Positions 62,904-64,000 of a stretch of 64,000 bases of DNA are shown here, piece after piece. This DNA comes from Rhizobium sp. (GTDB lineage: Bacteria; Pseudomonadota; Gammaproteobacteria; Burkholderiales; Thiobacillaceae), in assembly GCA_019459285.1 (NCBI GenBank), contig JAIBEL010000013.1, positions 1 through 64,000 of the forward strand, in the 5' to 3' direction. The position numbers and the translations under genes are program-made. Numbering within the stretch: position 1 is the first letter of the stretch; every line of letters starts with the position of its first letter. The notes under the pieces were generated by a model that was not told where the DNA came from, did no database searches, and was given only the letters and a program-made list of their open reading frames with translations.

Positions 62904-64000
62904 TCAATATCCCTCTTGGTCAACGAATCTTCCAATTTGAGATATTGTCGGCAATAACTCACTATCGGCAAATGCACAGCCTGTTGTGTTTAACGGCGAC
63001 TGGTTTTCTTTCCCCGCAGCCTTTGGCTCATGCCCCTCTCCTCCCTTTAGAGCTTCCAGCATGGGCTGATAGCCTGGTTCCCAGGCCCGCATCCCGTCGA
63101 AAGTCTTCCGTAAAGATGCAAGAATCCTCACCCCCGAATAGTCCAAGTCTCCCCAGAACCAACTAGGTAAATAAGCCACACCTCTTAACCAAGCTAAAAA
63201 CCCCTGGGTAACGCCCTCACTCATTGCCCCGGAAGCAGCAAAATAAACGGAGGCTCCCGTCGAGGACCGCAACCGTTTGGCACTACCCTTGAACCCAGAC
63301 GCAAAAACCAAAGCGAGACCGGAATACTTTTTCGATTCGTCCCTTACAGCTTGTTCAAACGTGGTTTGGTTTTCGATAAATAGGATTCCATCAAAACCAG
63401 ACTTCGGAAGATAAACATGAAGCTGTACCGGCATCTCTGGAAAGGGACATTCCTCCATGCCAAGAATTGCACTTACTAAGGCTTGTCGCTTATCCAATAC
63501 TTTGGACTGCCCCCAAAATAACTTGGCTGAAGCCTCCCTTAGCAGCAATGGCTCATCCACTAATGCATGAAGTAGATTGAGCTGTCCAACAAGCTCGTTG
63601 GGAGACCGCCCAGGTATCTCCAATCGGTAGCGGGCCACCTGCTCACGTACAGCATCCGGCGCCTGAAGCTCGGAATAGACAGCTTCGCGCCATTCCTCAC
63701 TGGGGGATTTGATTCTGATGGGACGCCCCAGTACTTCTCGAATGCGACTGTTATCCAACGCGTCAAGACGAGGGTTGCACTCATACTTGGCTTGCCCCGG
63801 AGTCTGTTTGTTTAGTTTGATTTGGAACCAGCCCCATGAAGCCATTTCTTCCAGATGGCTCCAGTAGCGTTCTTTTTCAGACTCATACTCGGCCTTGAAA
63901 AGAGCTGGATAACTCTTGCTGTCCACCTTAATGGGACGGCTTAGGCAGCGCTCATTGGCCTCTGCTTTATCAAGCCTGTCGACAACAAAATTGAGCAGAT
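62904..64000 (-). CDS. JetD-like protein (DUF3322/DUF2220), partial
   Basis: The frame stays open to the right edge, giving at least 365 residues; a GTG at 63926 is internal, not the start. The visible N-part LLNFVVDRLDKAEANERCLSRPIKVDSKSYPALF is the DUF3322 type. The C-part has GILFIENQTTFE and FWGDLDYSGVRILASLRKTF, the TOPRIM-like Glu and D-x-D of DUF2220. JetD is the nuclease of Wadjet, which cleaves small circular plasmids. In jetABCD operons jetD is last, so jetABC would lie past 64,000 on this strand. It converges with the SbcC-like gene, 42 bp apart. Confidence 0.85.
   Translation of the reverse strand, partial: LLNFVVDRLDKAEANERCLSRPIKVDSKSYPALFKAEYESEKERYWSHLEEMASWGWFQIKLNKQTPGQAKYECNPRLDALDNSRIREVLGRPIRIKSPSEEWREAVYSELQAPDAVREQVARYRLEIPGRSPNELVGQLNLLHALVDEPLLLREASAKLFWGQSKVLDKRQALVSAILGMEECPFPEMPVQLHVYLPKSGFDGILFIENQTTFEQAVRDESKKYSGLALVFASGFKGSAKRLRSSTGASVYFAASGAMSEGVTQGFLAWLRGVAYLPSWFWGDLDYSGVRILASLRKTFDGMRAWEPGYQPMLEALKGGEGHEPKAAGKENQSPLNTTGCAFADSELLPTISQIGRFVDQEGY

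Larger units (their letters stand above)
35490..64000. mobile_element. Tn7-like transposon in comEC, one end plus cargo (extends past window)
   Basis: The boundary is set by loss of comEC homology at 35,489, a possible TG terminus at 35,490 (TGCTGGTTTTA) and the array of TnsB-site-like repeats. GGTCA (35485-35489) is the candidate 5-bp target duplication, untested because the other end is off-window. No tnsABCD/tniQ genes are near this end, so it would be the cargo-side (left-type) end. That everything up to 64,000 is one element is inference from continuous accessory content and lower GC; nested or adjacent islands cannot be excluded. Confidence 0.65.

Noticed and set aside
35490..64000. Phage or integrative conjugative element instead of a transposon
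   Set aside because: No integrase, capsid, relaxase or conjugation genes are visible, and the boundary is a protein gene with TnsB-site-like repeats, not a tRNA. The off-window part could still change this.

Overview
The window is chromosomal DNA from a Gram-negative betaproteobacterium. The housekeeping gene order (guaB-SIMPL-guaA, rnfH-ratA next to smpB, comEC-relA, gltX between two tRNA genes) together with high GC suggests a Thiobacillus/Nitrosomonadales-type organism. That placement is inference from gene content; no database search was possible.

Positions 1-35,489 are ordinary GC-rich core genome. In order: a LemA operon, a methyltransferase, an overlapping tsaB-rimI-UDG cluster, a HIRAN protein, PhoH and two secreted proteins, a regulatory-domain methyltransferase and a RhlE helicase. 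Next come tRNA-Val(CAC), gltX, tRNA-Thr(CGT) and a large PilZ/DUF1631/GGDEF/EAL protein. An arsenic operon runs arsR-arsI-arsC-arsC-acr3, followed by a cytochrome c' and an MBL-fold protein. Then follow two FAD proteins, guaA/SIMPL/guaB, small envelope proteins, rnfH/ratA/smpB, mnmH, relA and the 3' part of comEC.

At about 35,490 comEC is cut. The sequence that follows carries six same-orientation copies of a 20-bp element (consensus GACAAATAAAAATTGAAATG) within 330 bp. This is the layout of TnsB-binding sites at the end of a Tn7-like transposon. From there to the right edge the genes are accessory and less GC-rich, so I read 35,490-64,000 as cargo of a Tn7-like element inserted in comEC. The transposase genes and far end lie outside the window.

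The cargo has two parts. The first (36-43 kb) is a mixed set: an orphan possible ADP-ribosyltransferase-like protein, a frameshifted nuclease-like gene, an intact secreted thermonuclease, a PEP-CTERM protein with a recognisable sigma-54 promoter, a lipoprotein hydrolase, an HNH nuclease and a DUF2971 gene broken by one amber codon. The second (43-64 kb) is a dense defence island. A single-strand run of 12.8 kb encodes a WYL regulator, type I restriction-modification (hsdM-hsdS-membrane protein-hsdR) and a complete QatABCD system. Divergent from the regulator is a bacterial ubiquitin-like operon: a 57-residue peptide, a Ubl without a GG tail, a DUF6791-ThiF fusion and DUF6527. It is followed on the same strand by an SbcD/SbcC-like (YhaO/YhaN-like) nuclease-ATPase pair. 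A JetD-like (Wadjet) gene enters from the right edge.

The most interesting unit is the 55,848-62,861 stretch. One consensus promoter with an inverted repeat over its -10 box, next to a WYL repressor, could drive both the Ubl-conjugation genes and the SbcDC-like pair.
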